64,000 nucleotides of DNA from Hoyosella levis (GTDB lineage: Bacteria > Actinomycetota > Actinomycetes > Mycobacteriales > Mycobacteriaceae), in assembly GCF_026008515.1 (NCBI RefSeq), contig NZ_BQYM01000003.1, positions 62,001 to 126,000 of the forward strand. The letters run 5' to 3'. This document shows, one piece after another, positions 38,157 to 48,985 of the stretch. The notes under the pieces are model-generated. The model ran no database searches and was not told where the DNA came from. It worked only from the letters and a program-made list of their open reading frames with translations. How positions within the stretch are numbered: position 1 is the first letter of the stretch; the number at the start of each line of letters is the position of its first letter. A program made the translations under genes and the position numbers.

Positions 38157-39550
38157 GTCACCGCAGAAAGCCCGCGCCCTTGAGCACAGCATCCCCCACC
38201 ACCGAGTCCAGCAATCTCGGCAATGGGCTGAAGGTCCGCCACCTCACGATGATGGGGCTCGGCTCCGCCATCGGGGCTGGGCTGTTCCTCGGCACCGGCG
38301 CGGGCATCTCCACCGCGGGCCCGGGCATCCTCGTCTCCTACTGCATCGCTGGCTTCATCGTGATCCTGGTGATGCGCATGCTGGGCGAGATGGGGGCAGC
38401 GATTCCCGCGAGCGGGTCGTTCTCCCACTACGCGCGCATCGGCATCGGACCGGTCGCGGGGTTCGTGATGGGCTGGTTGTACTGGTCGCTGCTCGTGATG
38501 GTCATCGGCGCGGAGATCACCGGCGCTTCAGCGATCCTGCACTCCTGGCTGCCCGGCGTGCCGCAGTGGATGATCGCAGCGGTGATCGTGGCTTTCTTCG
38601 CGGCCGTCAACCTGTCGAGCGTGGGCAACTTCGGTGAGTTCGAGTTCTGGTTCGCGCTGATCAAGGTCACTGTCATCGTGGCTTTCCTGGTCCTCGGCGC
38701 GGGGCTCGTCCTTGGCCTGCTGCCGGGCACTGATCCCGTGGGGCTGGTCAACCTCACCGCGCACGGCGGCTTCCTGCCCAACGGCATCGGCGGCATCGCG
38801 GCGGGCCTTCTCATCGTGGCGTTCGCGTTCGGAGGCATCGAGATCGTCACCATCGCCGCCGCCGAGTCCCGCGACCCGGAGCGCAGCATCGGTTTCGCGG
38901 TGCGCAGCGTCATCTGGCGCATCAGCCTGTTCTACATCGGCTCCGTGGCCATCATGGTGCTGCTGCTGCCGTGGGACTCCGAGACCATCGCGCAGAGCCC
39001 GTTCGTCTCGGTGCTCAACCTCGCGAACATCCCGTACGTGGCTGGCTTCATGGAGTTCGTGGTGGTCGCGGCGCTGCTCTCGGCCTACAACGCGCAGATG
39101 TACGCCACTTCGCGGATGGCATACTCGCTGTCGAGCCGGGGCGATGGCCCCCGCATCCTCACCCGACTCACTCGCAACGACGTGCCCCTGTTCGCGATCC
39201 TGCTGTCGGTCTTCCTCAGCTTCATCAGCGTGGCCCTGATCTGGTGGCTGCCGGGCACCCTGCTGGGGATCCTGCTCAACGCGGTCGGCGCCTCGCTGCT
39301 GGTGATCTGGATCTTCATCGCGATCGCTCAGCTCCGCCTGCGGCGCCGCCTCGAAGCCCAGGGAGAGCTCGCCGTGCGCATGTGGCTGTTCCCGTACCTC
39401 ACCTGGCTGGCACTGGCGATGCTCGCCGGGCTCATCATCCTCATGCTCACCGACGCCGACGCCCGCGACCAGTTGATCTCCACGGCAGTGTTCTGCTTGC
39501 TGCTGACGGGGCTCGGCATGCTCAATCACCGTCGGGCGCGCACGGCATAG
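38153..39550 (+). CDS. APC-family amino acid permease
   Basis: A 465-aa transporter with 12 predicted membrane helices and the family start LKVRHLTMMGLGSAIGAGLFLGTG (helix 1 with its unwound substrate segment). It resembles the AAT group of amino acid/proton symporters. The ATG at 38153 has a GGAAGG site 8 nt upstream; a TTG ten codons in (38180) would avoid the hairpin. Substrate unknown. Confidence 0.88.
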   Translation: MRHRRKPAPLSTASPTTESSNLGNGLKVRHLTMMGLGSAIGAGLFLGTGAGISTAGPGILVSYCIAGFIVILVMRMLGEMGAAIPASGSFSHYARIGIGPVAGFVMGWLYWSLLVMVIGAEITGASAILHSWLPGVPQWMIAAVIVAFFAAVNLSSVGNFGEFEFWFALIKVTVIVAFLVLGAGLVLGLLPGTDPVGLVNLTAHGGFLPNGIGGIAAGLLIVAFAFGGIEIVTIAAAESRDPERSIGFAVRSVIWRISLFYIGSVAIMVLLLPWDSETIAQSPFVSVLNLANIPYVAGFMEFVVVAALLSAYNAQMYATSRMAYSLSSRGDGPRILTRLTRNDVPLFAILLSVFLSFISVALIWWLPGTLLGILLNAVGASLLVIWIFIAIAQLRLRRRLEAQGELAVRMWLFPYLTWLALAMLAGLIILMLTDADARDQLISTAVFCLLLTGLGMLNHRRARTA

Positions 39551-39592
39551 CTGCGGGTGCGTGTTGGGGCGCGCTGGCTGGGTCGAGCCAGG

Positions 39593-41002
39593 TCACCCCA
39601 GCCGCGTCTTCTGCACCTTGCCCATGGCATTGCGGGGAAGGCTGGGGACGATGCGTACTTCTCGGGGCCGCTTGTGCGCGGAGAGCCGCTCGCTCACCCA
39701 CGTGATCAGTTCCTCGGGGTCCGCGGCCTCGCCCACGACGTGCGCGACGATCCGTTGCCCCAGATCGTCATCGGGCACGCCCACCACGGCGACCTCGTCG
39801 ACGGCGGGATGGTCGAGCAGGACGTTCTCGATCTCGCCCGCCCCGATGCGGTAGCCGCCCGACTTGATGAGGTCGGTGGATTCGCGGCCCACGATGCGAT
39901 GCGTGCCGTCCGGGGCGATGGCCGCGATGTCACCGGTGACGAACCACCCCTCACCGGTCCAGCTCGCTGCCGTGGCTGTCGGGTTTCCGTGGTAGCCGTC
40001 GCCGAGCATGGGGCCGCGCACGTGGAGCACGCCAATGCTGGTGCCGTCATGGGGCAACTCGTTGCCAGCGCCGTCGACGATGCGGGTGCTCACGCCAGGC
40101 AGGGGCGTGCCGACGTGGCCGGGGCGCCGCGGACCGTCCGCTCGCGCGCTGAGGGTTATCAGCGTCTCGGTCATGCCGTAGCGCTCGACGATCTCGTGCC
40201 CGGTCAGTTCCTTGACGGTCGCGAACACGGTGGCGGGCAGGGGCGCGCTCCCGGAGACGAGCAGGCGGGCACCGGCGAGGGCGCGCGCGTGCTCGGCCTC
40301 GCTAGCGAGGCGATGCCAGACGGTGGGCACCCCGAAGTACAGCGTTCCGGGTGCCGCCGCGTACGCCTGCGGGGTGGGGCGGCCGGTGTGGATGAGCGGG
40401 CTACCGATGCGCAGCGGGCCCAGGAGGCCCAGGATGAGGCCGTGGACGTGGAACAGCGGCAGGCCGTGCACCAGCGTGTCCTTGGCTGTCCAGCTCCAGG
40501 CATCAGCGAGCGCATCGATCCCTGCCGCGATGGCGCGCCGGCTCAGGATGACACCCTTGGGCCGTCCGGTGGTGCCGGAGGTATAGATGATGAAGGCCGC
40601 GCTATGCGGGGCGGGCTCGGGATGATGGTGCCAGTCTCGGGCGTGGACGCGCACGGGGATGCGCGGCAATTGCTTGGCCGCCTCGTGGTCGTGAGGCGTG
40701 CCAAGCCAGGCTTGCGCGCCGGAGTCGGTGAGCATGTGAGTGATCTCGTCCGGCCCGGAGTCGGGCGGTATCGGGACCACTGTCACTCCGGCGGTGAGCG
40801 CTCCCGCGATGGCCACGACCGTCTCCAGGCCTGGCCGGGCAAGCACCGCGACGATCCGGGCACCCCGTATTCGCGGCACCACGGCGGATGCCGCCCCCAT
40901 CAGGGCTTCGCGCGAGAGGGTGGCGCCATCGACGGTCACCGCGGGCGAGGCTGCCTCGCTAGCGGGCGACGCGTGGAGCGCGGTGAGCAGGGACAGTGCC
41001 AT
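39593..41002 (-). CDS. ANL-family acyl-CoA synthetase (FadD36-like)
   Basis: A 469-aa adenylate-forming enzyme. P-loop YTSGTTGRPKG (about residues 140-150), ERYGMTE, GWFVTGD, GRESTDLIKSGGYRIG and the C-terminal PRNAMGKVQKT with the catalytic Lys are present. Gene position relative to the DAP genes and small size suggest the mycobacterial FadD36 orthologue. Preferred acid unknown. It shares a strand with the next hypothetical gene (9-bp gap). Confidence 0.9.
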   Translation of the reverse strand: MALSLLTALHASPASEAASPAVTVDGATLSREALMGAASAVVPRIRGARIVAVLARPGLETVVAIAGALTAGVTVVPIPPDSGPDEITHMLTDSGAQAWLGTPHDHEAAKQLPRIPVRVHARDWHHHPEPAPHSAAFIIYTSGTTGRPKGVILSRRAIAAGIDALADAWSWTAKDTLVHGLPLFHVHGLILGLLGPLRIGSPLIHTGRPTPQAYAAAPGTLYFGVPTVWHRLASEAEHARALAGARLLVSGSAPLPATVFATVKELTGHEIVERYGMTETLITLSARADGPRRPGHVGTPLPGVSTRIVDGAGNELPHDGTSIGVLHVRGPMLGDGYHGNPTATAASWTGEGWFVTGDIAAIAPDGTHRIVGRESTDLIKSGGYRIGAGEIENVLLDHPAVDEVAVVGVPDDDLGQRIVAHVVGEAADPEELITWVSERLSAHKRPREVRIVPSLPRNAMGKVQKTRLG

Positions 41003-41011
41003 CAGGGCTGG

Positions 41012-41377
41012 TCAGACATCAGAGAATCGCTGGGGCGGCTCGATGCCCAGGGCCGTGCAGGCACGCTCGATATGGTCGAAGCCCTCGTTGATGACTTCCT
41101 CGGCAGCATCGGCGGCCTCGGCGGTGGTGGCGACGTTGAGCATCACGCGGGCGTTGTCGAGGCTGTCCTTGGCCTGGCCAAGGTGCCCGGCAGCAACGTC
41201 GTCATTATCGGCGCGGATGGTATCGACGGCGAACGCGAGCTGCAGGTACGCGCCGCGTGCTCGCGCCTTGGCCTCATCGGCCTCGCGGGTGACCTCGAGG
41301 TTCTTCAGGAACTTGCGGCCCGCTCCGAACGCAGCGACGCCTACACCGACCGCGATCGGTATCAGTGGAACTGGCAT
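41012..41377 (-). CDS. Small helical protein with N-terminal membrane segment
   Basis: A 121-aa protein with a short hydrophobic N terminus (about residues 3-20) and an otherwise charged, Ala-rich helical body. The ATG has a GAGGAGA site. It sits 9 bp upstream of the acyl-CoA synthetase gene and is probably co-transcribed. No family recognised. Confidence 0.7.
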   Translation of the reverse strand: MPVPLIPIAVGVGVAAFGAGRKFLKNLEVTREADEAKARARGAYLQLAFAVDTIRADNDDVAAGHLGQAKDSLDNARVMLNVATTAEAADAAEEVINEGFDHIERACTALGIEPPQRFSDV

Positions 41378-41443
41378 CTGCGGTTCTCCTCTCACATTGG
41401 GCGCGCCTGAGTGCTGGAGCCCGCCACGTGCTGGCCGCGGTGA

Positions 41444-42547
41444 CTAGGGTGCTAGCCGCCGCGCTGCGGCCGCGATGCGCTCGTCCGTAGCTGTCAGCGC
41501 GATCCGCACATGCTGCGTGCCTGTCGGCCCGTAGAACTCACCTGGCGCGGCAAGGATACCGCGCTCGGCGAGCCACTGGACAGTATCGCGGCCATGTTCA
41601 CCGCGCGTTGCCCACAAGTACAGGCCCGCTTCGGAATGGTCGATGCGGAACCCTGCCTCGGCTAGGGCCGCGCGAAGCACCTCGCGGCGCTGCCGGTACT
41701 TCTCCTTCTGCTCCTGCTCATGCGTGTCCGAGGACATCGCTGCGGCCGCGGCAGCCTGGATCGGCAACGGCACCATCATTCCCGCGTGCTTGCGCACCGC
41801 GAGCAGGTCTCCCACGAGCTCGGGATCCCCTGTGATGAATCCCGCCCGGTAGGAGGCAAGGCTGGACGTCTTCGACAGCGAGTGCACCGCGAGGAGCCCC
41901 TCGTGGTTGCCACCGCTGACGCGCTCATCGAGGATCGACACGGGCTCGGCGTCCCAGCCGAGACCGAGATAGCACTCGTCCGAGGCCACGATGGTGCCCC
42001 GATGCCGGGCCCACTCGACGACCTTGCGCAGATGGTCCACGCCGAGCACGCGCCCGGTCGGGTTCGAGGGCGAGTTGATGAAGAGCAGTGGCACGCGCTG
42101 CGGGCCCATCGCTACGGTGCTATCCGCGCGGAGGATCTCCGCACCGGCAAGCAACGCGCCCACCTCGTAGGTGGGATACGCGAGCTCGGGAATCACGACG
42201 GTGTCCCCGCTGCCCACGGCGAGCAGGCGCGGCAACCAGGCGATGAGCTCCTTCGTCCCGATCGCCGGCAGTACCGCGTCCGGGTCGATGCCACTGATCC
42301 CATAGCGCCGGGCCATCGATCCGGCCGCGGCCTCGCGGAACTCGGCCGTGCCGTGGGTGGTGGGGTACCCCGGCTGGGCAGCTACCGAGGCAAGCGCATC
42401 CTGGATCATCGGCGCTACCGGATCGACCGGCGTGCCGACGGACAGATCGACGATGCCGTCGCTATGGGATCGCGCGAGCTGCTTGGCGCCTGCGAGCGAG
42501 TCCCACGGGAAGTCAGGAAGCGCGCGCGCCACCGGAGTGCGATGCAC
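41444..42547 (-). CDS. dapC: Succinyldiaminopimelate transaminase
   Basis: A 367-aa class I aminotransferase. NSPSNPTG, VASDECYLGLGW and the PLP-lysine motif SLSKTSSLASYRAG are visible. In actinobacteria the fdxC-dapC pair marks the DapC transaminase of lysine synthesis. The GTG start lies one base after the fdxC stop, so translation is tightly coupled. Confidence 0.92.
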   Translation of the reverse strand: MHRTPVARALPDFPWDSLAGAKQLARSHSDGIVDLSVGTPVDPVAPMIQDALASVAAQPGYPTTHGTAEFREAAAGSMARRYGISGIDPDAVLPAIGTKELIAWLPRLLAVGSGDTVVIPELAYPTYEVGALLAGAEILRADSTVAMGPQRVPLLFINSPSNPTGRVLGVDHLRKVVEWARHRGTIVASDECYLGLGWDAEPVSILDERVSGGNHEGLLAVHSLSKTSSLASYRAGFITGDPELVGDLLAVRKHAGMMVPLPIQAAAAAAMSSDTHEQEQKEKYRQRREVLRAALAEAGFRIDHSEAGLYLWATRGEHGRDTVQWLAERGILAAPGEFYGPTGTQHVRIALTATDERIAAAARRLAP

Positions 42548-42548
42548 G

Positions 42549-42872
42549 TCACTCCTCGTTCATCGGGGGAAGTTCCTTGATGAACGACGGATCGAATGCC
42601 TTCTTGCCGACCTTTGCCGCGCCGCCCGGCGAGCCCAGCTCGTCGAAGAAGTCAACGTTGGCCGCGACATAATCGTCCCACTCGTCGGGAACATCATCCT
42701 CGTAGAAGATCGCCTCGACAGGGCACACAGGCTCGCACGCGCCGCAGTCCACGCACTCGTCGGGGTGGATGTAGAGCATCCGCTCGCCCTCGTAGATGCA
42801 GTCGACAGGGCATTCCTCGATGCATGCCTTGTCGAGGACGTCGACACACGGCTCTGCGATGACATACGTCAC
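42549..42872 (-). CDS. fdxC: 7Fe ferredoxin
   Basis: A 107-aa electron carrier with one [3Fe-4S] and one [4Fe-4S] cluster. Cysteines C9-x7-C17-x3-C21-P and C40-x2-C43-x2-C46-x3-C50-P give the seven-iron pattern. The C-terminal extension is typical for actinobacteria. The GTG start has a GGAGAA site. Confidence 0.95.
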   Translation of the reverse strand: MTYVIAEPCVDVLDKACIEECPVDCIYEGERMLYIHPDECVDCGACEPVCPVEAIFYEDDVPDEWDDYVAANVDFFDELGSPGGAAKVGKKAFDPSFIKELPPMNEE

Positions 42873-43153
42873 TGCAGTTCTCCTGTCCTACTCGCCTGGC
42901 CGTCATGCTATGGCCGCCATTGTGATGTCACGTTCTGCGGGCTGTGCGGAACGCGATGCCTGCGCAACACTGGGCCGAGCATGATCAGCCTCGCCGAACG
43001 GCCCACGTGCATCATTATCACGCAACCGCGGGCGCCCGATCAGGCCAGGGTTCCCTCACCCGAGCGCGCGCCCCACCCAGGGCCGCAAGCAGTTCCTAGC
43101 CTACCGCCACCCAGCGTCCCGCTCGAAATCCCTGGCGCCCACGGACGGGATGC
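42873..43153. other. Intergenic region upstream of fdxC
   Basis: About 280 bp between fdxC and the lipase gene, which lies on the same strand. On the minus strand a TAGCAT hexamer with a GTGACA about 15 nt upstream may be the fdxC promoter. No gene or strong hairpin recognised. Confidence 0.35.
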
Positions 43154-44287
43154 TCATCGAAACAACTCGCGCACGAAAGGCCGCGAGTCGTCGAGCGAGG
43201 CGAACATGGTGGAGTCATGGCTATCGGCCGGGTAGTAGCGCAGGGTCAGCGGCTGCTGGTTCGCGCGCATCCGCGTTGCCAGTATCTCCGTCAACGGCGC
43301 CCACACAGTGGTGTCGAGCCCGCCCTGCGCGATCATGAAGGGCCTCTCGTATTCCGTGACGGGAACCGCCACGACGTCACGCATCGCCTCGAAGAAGGGA
43401 GCGCTGGTGAGCTGTCGGCTGAACAGCGCCCCCATCGCGATCCCCGCGACCCGATCGCGCTGGTCGCGGTAGCAGAGCCGCTCCGCATCGTCGACCACCG
43501 CTCGCCCGAGCGGGGTGAGGTAGCTATCGACATCCGCCTCGGGATGCGTCGCGCGCACGCTGGCGAGCAGATACGACACGAACACCGTCAATCCCGGCTG
43601 CCCGATCTCCGGGAACCACGGCCCCAGGGACGGGATGAGGACCTCGAGCTGCGACGGCGCACCGGTCGCGACCGCGCCGCGGAAGTCGAGCTCCGGCGCG
43701 CGGCCGGGTGCCTGGCGGGCCGTGAACAAGGAAGCGTGCCCGCCCTGGGACTGGCCCACCGCCACCCACGACGGGGACAGCGCCGGCTCGGCCGCCCGTG
43801 CCGCCCGCACGGCGTCGATCACCCCGTTGGCAGCGATCCTGCCGTTGAGGTACGGGTGAACTCCTGGTCCGCCGAGCCCCGGATAGTCACTGGCGACGAT
43901 CGCGTATCCCTCGGCGAGCCACGCCTCGAGGTACTCGAGATCGCGCTCCGAGCGAGCATTGATCGAGGGCGCGCAATCATCCGCGAGGCCCACGGTGCCA
44001 TGCGCCCACGCGATGACGGGCCACCCGCCTGGTGGTGGAGTGCCTGCTGGGAGGTACACCGCGCCAGAGACGGGGATGCGCTGCTCCCCCGCGCCCTCGG
44101 ACCAGTACGAGATCCGGAACGCGCGCGCGGTGCCGGGGATCCAGTGCTCGGGGGCGGCCGCGGAGGTATCGATCAGCTCGCCAGCGAGCGGCTCAGCCGA
44201 TGCGAGCGGGGCGCTGAGGAACGGTCCGGCCCCGAGGGCGCAGGCAACGGCGAGCGAGCAGGCGCGCGCGCCAGGCACCAGCCTCAT
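43154..44287 (-). CDS. Secreted lipase/esterase (LIP family)
   Basis: A 377-aa alpha/beta hydrolase with a signal peptide (about residues 1-31, ending LASA). The nucleophile is S180 in [17 protein letters not shown] forms the oxyanion loop, and GGLDTTVW and DSHDST supply the likely Asp and His. It resembles secretory lipases that cut triacylglycerols or other esters. Its ATG overlaps the fbiC stop by 4 bp, an unusual pairing. Confidence 0.88.
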   Translation of the reverse strand: MRLVPGARACSLAVACALGAGPFLSAPLASAEPLAGELIDTSAAAPEHWIPGTARAFRISYWSEGAGEQRIPVSGAVYLPAGTPPPGGWPVIAWAHGTVGLADDCAPSINARSERDLEYLEAWLAEGYAIVASDYPGLGGPGVHPYLNGRIAANGVIDAVRAARAAEPALSPSWVAVGQSQGGHASLFTARQAPGRAPELDFRGAVATGAPSQLEVLIPSLGPWFPEIGQPGLTVFVSYLLASVRATHPEADVDSYLTPLGRAVVDDAERLCYRDQRDRVAGIAMGALFSRQLTSAPFFEAMRDVVAVPVTEYERPFMIAQGGLDTTVWAPLTEILATRMRANQQPLTLRYYPADSHDSTMFASLDDSRPFVRELFR

Positions 44288-46872
44288 CGCAGCTCTCCTG
44301 CCACAGCGATCGTGGGCGCCGTGACAGGCTCGTAGGTGGTGGTGCGTTGCCGGGCGGGCCGCGAGATGCCGCGAGCGATGTCCTCGAGCTCGGCGACGGT
44401 GCGGGCGGAGCCGTGCTGCGAGCCGGCCATGCGGGAGATCGTTTCCTCCATCAGTGTCCCGCCGAGGTCGTTGGCGCCGGAGCGGAGCATCAGGCGGGTG
44501 CCCTCGGTGCCGAGCTTCACCCAGCTCGTCTGGATGTTGTCGATGCGCCCGTGGAGCATGACGCGAGCGAGCGCGTGCACGGCCCGGTTCTCCCGTGGCG
44601 TGGGACCCGGGCGGGAGGCGCCAGCGAGGTATAGGGGCGCGCTGTGGTGCACGAACGGAAGGGGCACGAACTCGGTGAACCCGCCGGTGCGGTCCTGGAT
44701 CTCGCGGAGCACGCGCAGGTGCCCCACCCAGTGCCGGGGCTTGTCGACGTGCCCGTACATCATCGTGGAGCTCGACCGCAGTCCCTCCTCGTGGGCGGTG
44801 GTGACGACCTCGATCCAGGTGCTCGCGGGCAGCTTGCCCTTCGTGAGGATCCAGCGCACATCGTCATCGAGGATCTCGGCAGCCGTCCCGGGGATCGTGC
44901 CGAGGCCAGCCGCGCGCAGCTCGCGCAGCCAATCGCGGAGGGACTGCCCGGAGCGCGAGACGCCGTTGATGATCTCCATGGGGCTGAAGGCGTGGACGTG
45001 CATGCCGGGGACGCGCTCGGTGACGGCGCGGACGAGATCAGCGTAGGCAGTGACGGGCAGATCCGGGTCGATGCCGCCCTGCATGCACACCTCGGTCGCT
45101 CCGGCGACGTGTGCCTCCCAGGCCCGATCGGCAACCTCGGCGCTGGAGAGCGTGAAGGCGTCGGCGTCGCCCTTGCGCTGCGCGAACGCGCAGAACCGGC
45201 AACCCGTGTAGCAGATGTTGGTGAAGTTGATGTTCCGGTTGACGACGTAGGTCACGTCATCGCCCACGGTGTCGCGCCGGATCGCGTCGGCGAGATCGGC
45301 TAGTGCCTGCAGGGCCTGGCCATCGGCATGGGCGAGCGCGAGGTACTCGGCGTCGGAGAGCCCAGCGGGATCGGCCTCGGCCCGCCGCAGGGCGTGCAGC
45401 ACGGCGGCATCGAGGCGTTCCGGGGTGTTTCCGTTCCCCTCGCTGGCGTCGGCGCGGCCGCGCACGACGTCCCAATCACCGAAGGCGCTATCGAGGTCAC
45501 TGCGATGGTCCGTGCGCCGGCCGTCGACATCGATCTCCTCATGGAGATCGGTACGGCCCGAGGACGCCCAGTCCGGGTCCGGTTCCTGCCAGGGCAACCC
45601 CGCTGGCACGGTGTCACGGGCCAGCCCGGTGCTGGTGTCGAGCAGTGCCGCGACATGCGGGCGCACGCGCGGATCGATCCAGGGCTGCCCAGCGAGCGCG
45701 TAGCGGGGATGGGCGGTCAGCCTCTCGACGAGCTGGTACCCGCAGTCGGAGGTGATCGCGGCGAGGGCCTCGAGCTCGGGCCAGGGTCGTTCCGGATTCA
45801 CATGATCAGGGGTGACCGGCGATACGCCGCCCCAATCGTCGATGCCGGCCGCGATCAGGCGCCGCGACTCCTCGGGCGAGACCAGGTTCGGCGGGGCCTG
45901 GATGCGCATGCCGGGGCCGAGCACGATCCGGGCCACCGCGACGGTGGCGAGGAACTCCTCGAGATCAGCGTCGGGCGTGGCACGCATGGCAGTGTCCGGC
46001 TTGGCGCGGAAGTTCTGCACGATCACTTCCTGGATGTGCCCGAGCTCGCGATGCGCCGCTCGGATGGCGAACAGCGATTCGGCGCGGTCCTCCACGGTCT
46101 CCCCGATGCCCACGAGGATCCCGGTAGTGAACGGCACGGCATGGCGGCCGACGTCGCGCAGTACTTGCAGCCGGCGCTGTGGATCCTTGTCCGGGCTGCC
46201 GTGATGACAGGCGCCGGGCGTCTCGAACAGCGCGCGGGAGGTGGTCTCGAGCATCATGCCCATCGAGGGCGCTACCGGCTTGAGCCGCGCGATCTCGTCC
46301 CACGACATCACCCCGGGATTGAGGTGCGGCAGCAGGCCAGTCTCCTCGAGCACCCGGATGGCCATGGCCCGCACATAGTCCAGCGTGGAGCGGTAGCCGC
46401 GCGACTCGAGCCACTCGCGGGCCTCGGGCCAGCGATCCTCGGGGCGATCGCCGAGGGTGAACAGCGCTTCCTTGCAGCCTTGCTCCGCGCCGCGGCGGGC
46501 GATCGCCACCACCTCGTCAGGGTCGAGGAACATGCCTTCCCCGGCGGCGCGCAGCTTGCCCGGCACCGTCACGAACGTGCAGTAGTGGCAGCGGTCCCGG
46601 CACAGGCGCGTCAACGGGATGAACACCTTCCGCGAGTACGAGACGGGCAGCGGCCCCTCCCAGCCGGGGAACGCCGCCCGCGAGCCAGCATCGCGGACCC
46701 GTCCGGCCGCGGCGCACAATGCCTCGAGATCAGCGCCCCGCATCCGCAGCGCGACCGACGCCTCGGCCTCGTTGAGGGTCACCCCATCGCGGGCCCGGCG
46801 CAGCACACGGCGGACAGCGGAGGCAGGGACAGCGTCTGCGGTGTGGAAGGTCACCCCCCGATCATGCTCCAT
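44284..46872 (-). CDS. fbiC: FO synthase (CofG/CofH fusion)
   Basis: An 862-aa bifunctional radical-SAM enzyme that builds the deazaflavin FO, core of coenzyme F420, from tyrosine and a flavin precursor. The N-terminal (CofG) half has C91-x3-C95-x2-C98; the C-terminal (CofH) half has C554-x3-C558-x2-C561. The fusion is the actinobacterial form. The start is uncertain: ATG 46872 is used, GTG 46854 has a better spaced G-rich site. Confidence 0.95.
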   Translation of the reverse strand: MEHDRGVTFHTADAVPASAVRRVLRRARDGVTLNEAEASVALRMRGADLEALCAAAGRVRDAGSRAAFPGWEGPLPVSYSRKVFIPLTRLCRDRCHYCTFVTVPGKLRAAGEGMFLDPDEVVAIARRGAEQGCKEALFTLGDRPEDRWPEAREWLESRGYRSTLDYVRAMAIRVLEETGLLPHLNPGVMSWDEIARLKPVAPSMGMMLETTSRALFETPGACHHGSPDKDPQRRLQVLRDVGRHAVPFTTGILVGIGETVEDRAESLFAIRAAHRELGHIQEVIVQNFRAKPDTAMRATPDADLEEFLATVAVARIVLGPGMRIQAPPNLVSPEESRRLIAAGIDDWGGVSPVTPDHVNPERPWPELEALAAITSDCGYQLVERLTAHPRYALAGQPWIDPRVRPHVAALLDTSTGLARDTVPAGLPWQEPDPDWASSGRTDLHEEIDVDGRRTDHRSDLDSAFGDWDVVRGRADASEGNGNTPERLDAAVLHALRRAEADPAGLSDAEYLALAHADGQALQALADLADAIRRDTVGDDVTYVVNRNINFTNICYTGCRFCAFAQRKGDADAFTLSSAEVADRAWEAHVAGATEVCMQGGIDPDLPVTAYADLVRAVTERVPGMHVHAFSPMEIINGVSRSGQSLRDWLRELRAAGLGTIPGTAAEILDDDVRWILTKGKLPASTWIEVVTTAHEEGLRSSSTMMYGHVDKPRHWVGHLRVLREIQDRTGGFTEFVPLPFVHHSAPLYLAGASRPGPTPRENRAVHALARVMLHGRIDNIQTSWVKLGTEGTRLMLRSGANDLGGTLMEETISRMAGSQHGSARTVAELEDIARGISRPARQRTTTYEPVTAPTIAVAGELR

Positions 46873-46910
46873 ACCCGCCATGCCGACCAGCGGACAACGC
46901 CCGCCGTCCG

Positions 46911-46916
46911 TAAAGT
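46911..46916 (+). promoter_or_regulatory. -10 element of the PH-domain operon (leaderless)
   Basis: TAAAGT ends six nucleotides before the ATG at 46923. No ribosome site is present, so translation most likely starts on a leaderless mRNA. The region is shared with the divergent fbiC. Confidence 0.5.
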
Positions 46917-46922
46917 CGCAGT

Positions 46923-47420
46923 ATGGCTGATCCAACGAGCAAGCTGGCCGACCCCGCGTGGCGGCCCAGCCGCAAGGCCCCCTTGCTGTGGGCGTCCGGG
47001 ATCGTGATCCTGTGGCTCGTGCTGATCGCCGCCCAGGTCGTCCTCGCTGCCCTGCGCCCCGGAGTCGGCTGGCCGCTGGTCGCCGCTGGGGCAGCGACAG
47101 TGATCCTCGCGCCCCTGCACATCGTGGGCGTGCCCTGGTGGCGGTACCGGGTGCACCGCTGGGAGATCACCGACGAGGCCGTGCATACCCGGCAGGGGTG
47201 GCTCGTCCAGGAGCATCGCATCGCCCCGATCTCGCGCGTGCAGACCGTCGACACCACCCGCGGACCGATCGACCGGCTTCTTGGCCTCGCGACGGTCACC
47301 GTCACCACTGCCTCGTCCGCCGGGGCGGTGACCATCCCCGCCCTGGACCTCGAGGTCGCCGAGCGCACGGTCCGCGAGCTCACGGACATCGCGGCGCAGA
47401 CGCGCGGGGACGCGACATGA
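46923..47420 (+). CDS. PH-domain (YdbS-like) membrane protein, short subunit
   Basis: A 165-aa protein with two membrane helices (about residues 23-42 and 50-68) and a bacterial PH domain (bPH_2; [30 protein letters not shown] region). It overlaps the next gene by 4 bp. Paired short and long genes of this type occur widely in Gram-positive bacteria (YdbS/YdbT). Function in envelope stress has been suggested for the family. Confidence 0.85.
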   Translation: MADPTSKLADPAWRPSRKAPLLWASGIVILWLVLIAAQVVLAALRPGVGWPLVAAGAATVILAPLHIVGVPWWRYRVHRWEITDEAVHTRQGWLVQEHRIAPISRVQTVDTTRGPIDRLLGLATVTVTTASSAGAVTIPALDLEVAERTVRELTDIAAQTRGDAT

Positions 47421-48946
47421 GCAGCTCCGAACCGGCCGGGATGACCGATGAGGCCGTTCCCTGGCGCCGCCTTGATGCCCGCATGCTGCTCGTCAAGCCA
47501 GTCACGGCGGGCTTCCGGGCCCTTCCCGCACTGATCGTGCCGCTCATCGTTGGCGCCCAGACCGGCAACCCGGCGTGGTTGCTCGTCGCTGTGGTGGGGC
47601 TCGTCTACGTCGCGACGATCGACTGGCTGACCACCCGGTACCGGGTCGGGCCTGACCACGTGCAGCTCAAGCGGGGGCTGCTGCAGCGCAACGTGCTCTC
47701 CGTGCCCCGCTCGCGCGTCAGATCCGTCGATACCCATGCCACGGTGCTGCACCGCATCCTGGGGCTGACGGTGCTGCGGATCGGCACCGGCACCGACGAT
47801 TCAGGGTTCGAGCTCGACGCCATCCCGGCCGAGGCTGTTCCCGAGCTGCGCGCCGTCCTGCTGGTACCGAGCTCGCCGGCCGACAGCGACGACGCTGAAC
47901 CGGGGAGCCATTCGGATGCTTCGGGCACCGTGGGCGATCCGGGTGCCGAGCTCGCGGACTGGCAGATCTCCTGGATGCGCTACGCCCCGCTGGGCTACAC
48001 CGGCCTTGTCGCGATCGGCGCCGGAATGGGCCTGCTCTTCCAGTCCGGCAGCGCGATCGACCGGATCGCGGACTCAGGGCTGGCGCAGGATGCCGCCTCG
48101 CTCGTGCAGCAGCTCGGCCCACTCATCGCGGCCGCGATCGCGGTGCTGATCGTGCTCGTGGCGGCGAGCGCCATCGCCATCACCCGCTACGTCTTGTCCT
48201 ACTCCGGCTTCACCCTCCATGACGATGGCCACGTGCTGCGCGTCGAGCATGGGCTGCTCACCACGCGCGAGAGCACCCTCGACCGCCGCAGGCTGCGCGG
48301 GGTGTCCATCGAGGAGCCCGTGCTGCTCCGCCTCGGCGGCGGGGCCCGGGCGCGCGCCATCATGACGGGCATCGGTGAATCCTCCGGCACCTCGGCCCTG
48401 GTCCTGCCCGATGCGCCACGCCAGCGCGCCCAGCAGGTCGCGGCCGCGGTGGTCGGCGACCCTGGCGTCATGCATGTGGCCCTGCGCGGGCACGGCAGCG
48501 CGGCGTTGCGACGCCGCATGTTCCGCGCTCTCGCGCCCCCCGCCTTGCTGATCGCCGGGCTCGCGGTCGCCACGCTCGCGGGCGCACCGATCCCGTGGTG
48601 GGCGTGGCTCGCGGCGGGCCTCCTGCTCGCTGCCTCGGTCGGCCTGGGAATCGACCGGTACCGCTCCCTCGGGCATGCCACGCCAACGGGGTGGCTGGTC
48701 TGCCAGAGCGGATCGCTCCTGCGCTCGCGCGACATGGTCGCCGCCGAGGGCATCGTCGGCTGGAGCGTGCGACAAACCTACTTCCAGCGTCGCTCCGGCC
48801 TGGCCACGCTCACCGCCGCGACCCCGGCCGGGGCTGATGCCTATCAGGTGCTCGACGTCCCCGAGCCGTGGGCATGGGACATCATCGCGGCGGTCACGCC
48901 GCGCATGGTCCAGTCGCTCCCCCGCGCCACCGCCGCGGCCAGGTAG
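47417..48946 (+). CDS. PH-domain (YdbT-like) membrane protein, long subunit
   Basis: A 509-aa protein with several membrane helices and three bPH_2-like repeats, each containing a TRYRVG/LRVEHGLL/CQSGSLLRSRD type strand followed by a VRSVD, RGVSIEE or VGWSVR segment. It starts inside the end of its short partner. The two proteins probably form a membrane complex. Confidence 0.85.
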   Translation: MSSSEPAGMTDEAVPWRRLDARMLLVKPVTAGFRALPALIVPLIVGAQTGNPAWLLVAVVGLVYVATIDWLTTRYRVGPDHVQLKRGLLQRNVLSVPRSRVRSVDTHATVLHRILGLTVLRIGTGTDDSGFELDAIPAEAVPELRAVLLVPSSPADSDDAEPGSHSDASGTVGDPGAELADWQISWMRYAPLGYTGLVAIGAGMGLLFQSGSAIDRIADSGLAQDAASLVQQLGPLIAAAIAVLIVLVAASAIAITRYVLSYSGFTLHDDGHVLRVEHGLLTTRESTLDRRRLRGVSIEEPVLLRLGGGARARAIMTGIGESSGTSALVLPDAPRQRAQQVAAAVVGDPGVMHVALRGHGSAALRRRMFRALAPPALLIAGLAVATLAGAPIPWWAWLAAGLLLAASVGLGIDRYRSLGHATPTGWLVCQSGSLLRSRDMVAAEGIVGWSVRQTYFQRRSGLATLTAATPAGADAYQVLDVPEPWAWDIIAAVTPRMVQSLPRATAAAR

Positions 48947-48985
48947 CCATTCGAGGCCCAGTAACTGTTCAAGCCCGGGCCAGCC

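Noticed and set aside
36989-38428. Long open frame antisense to dapD
   Set aside because: dapD has full-length family motifs on the other strand; the antisense product is compositionally biased and spans the dapD promoter and the downstream hairpin.
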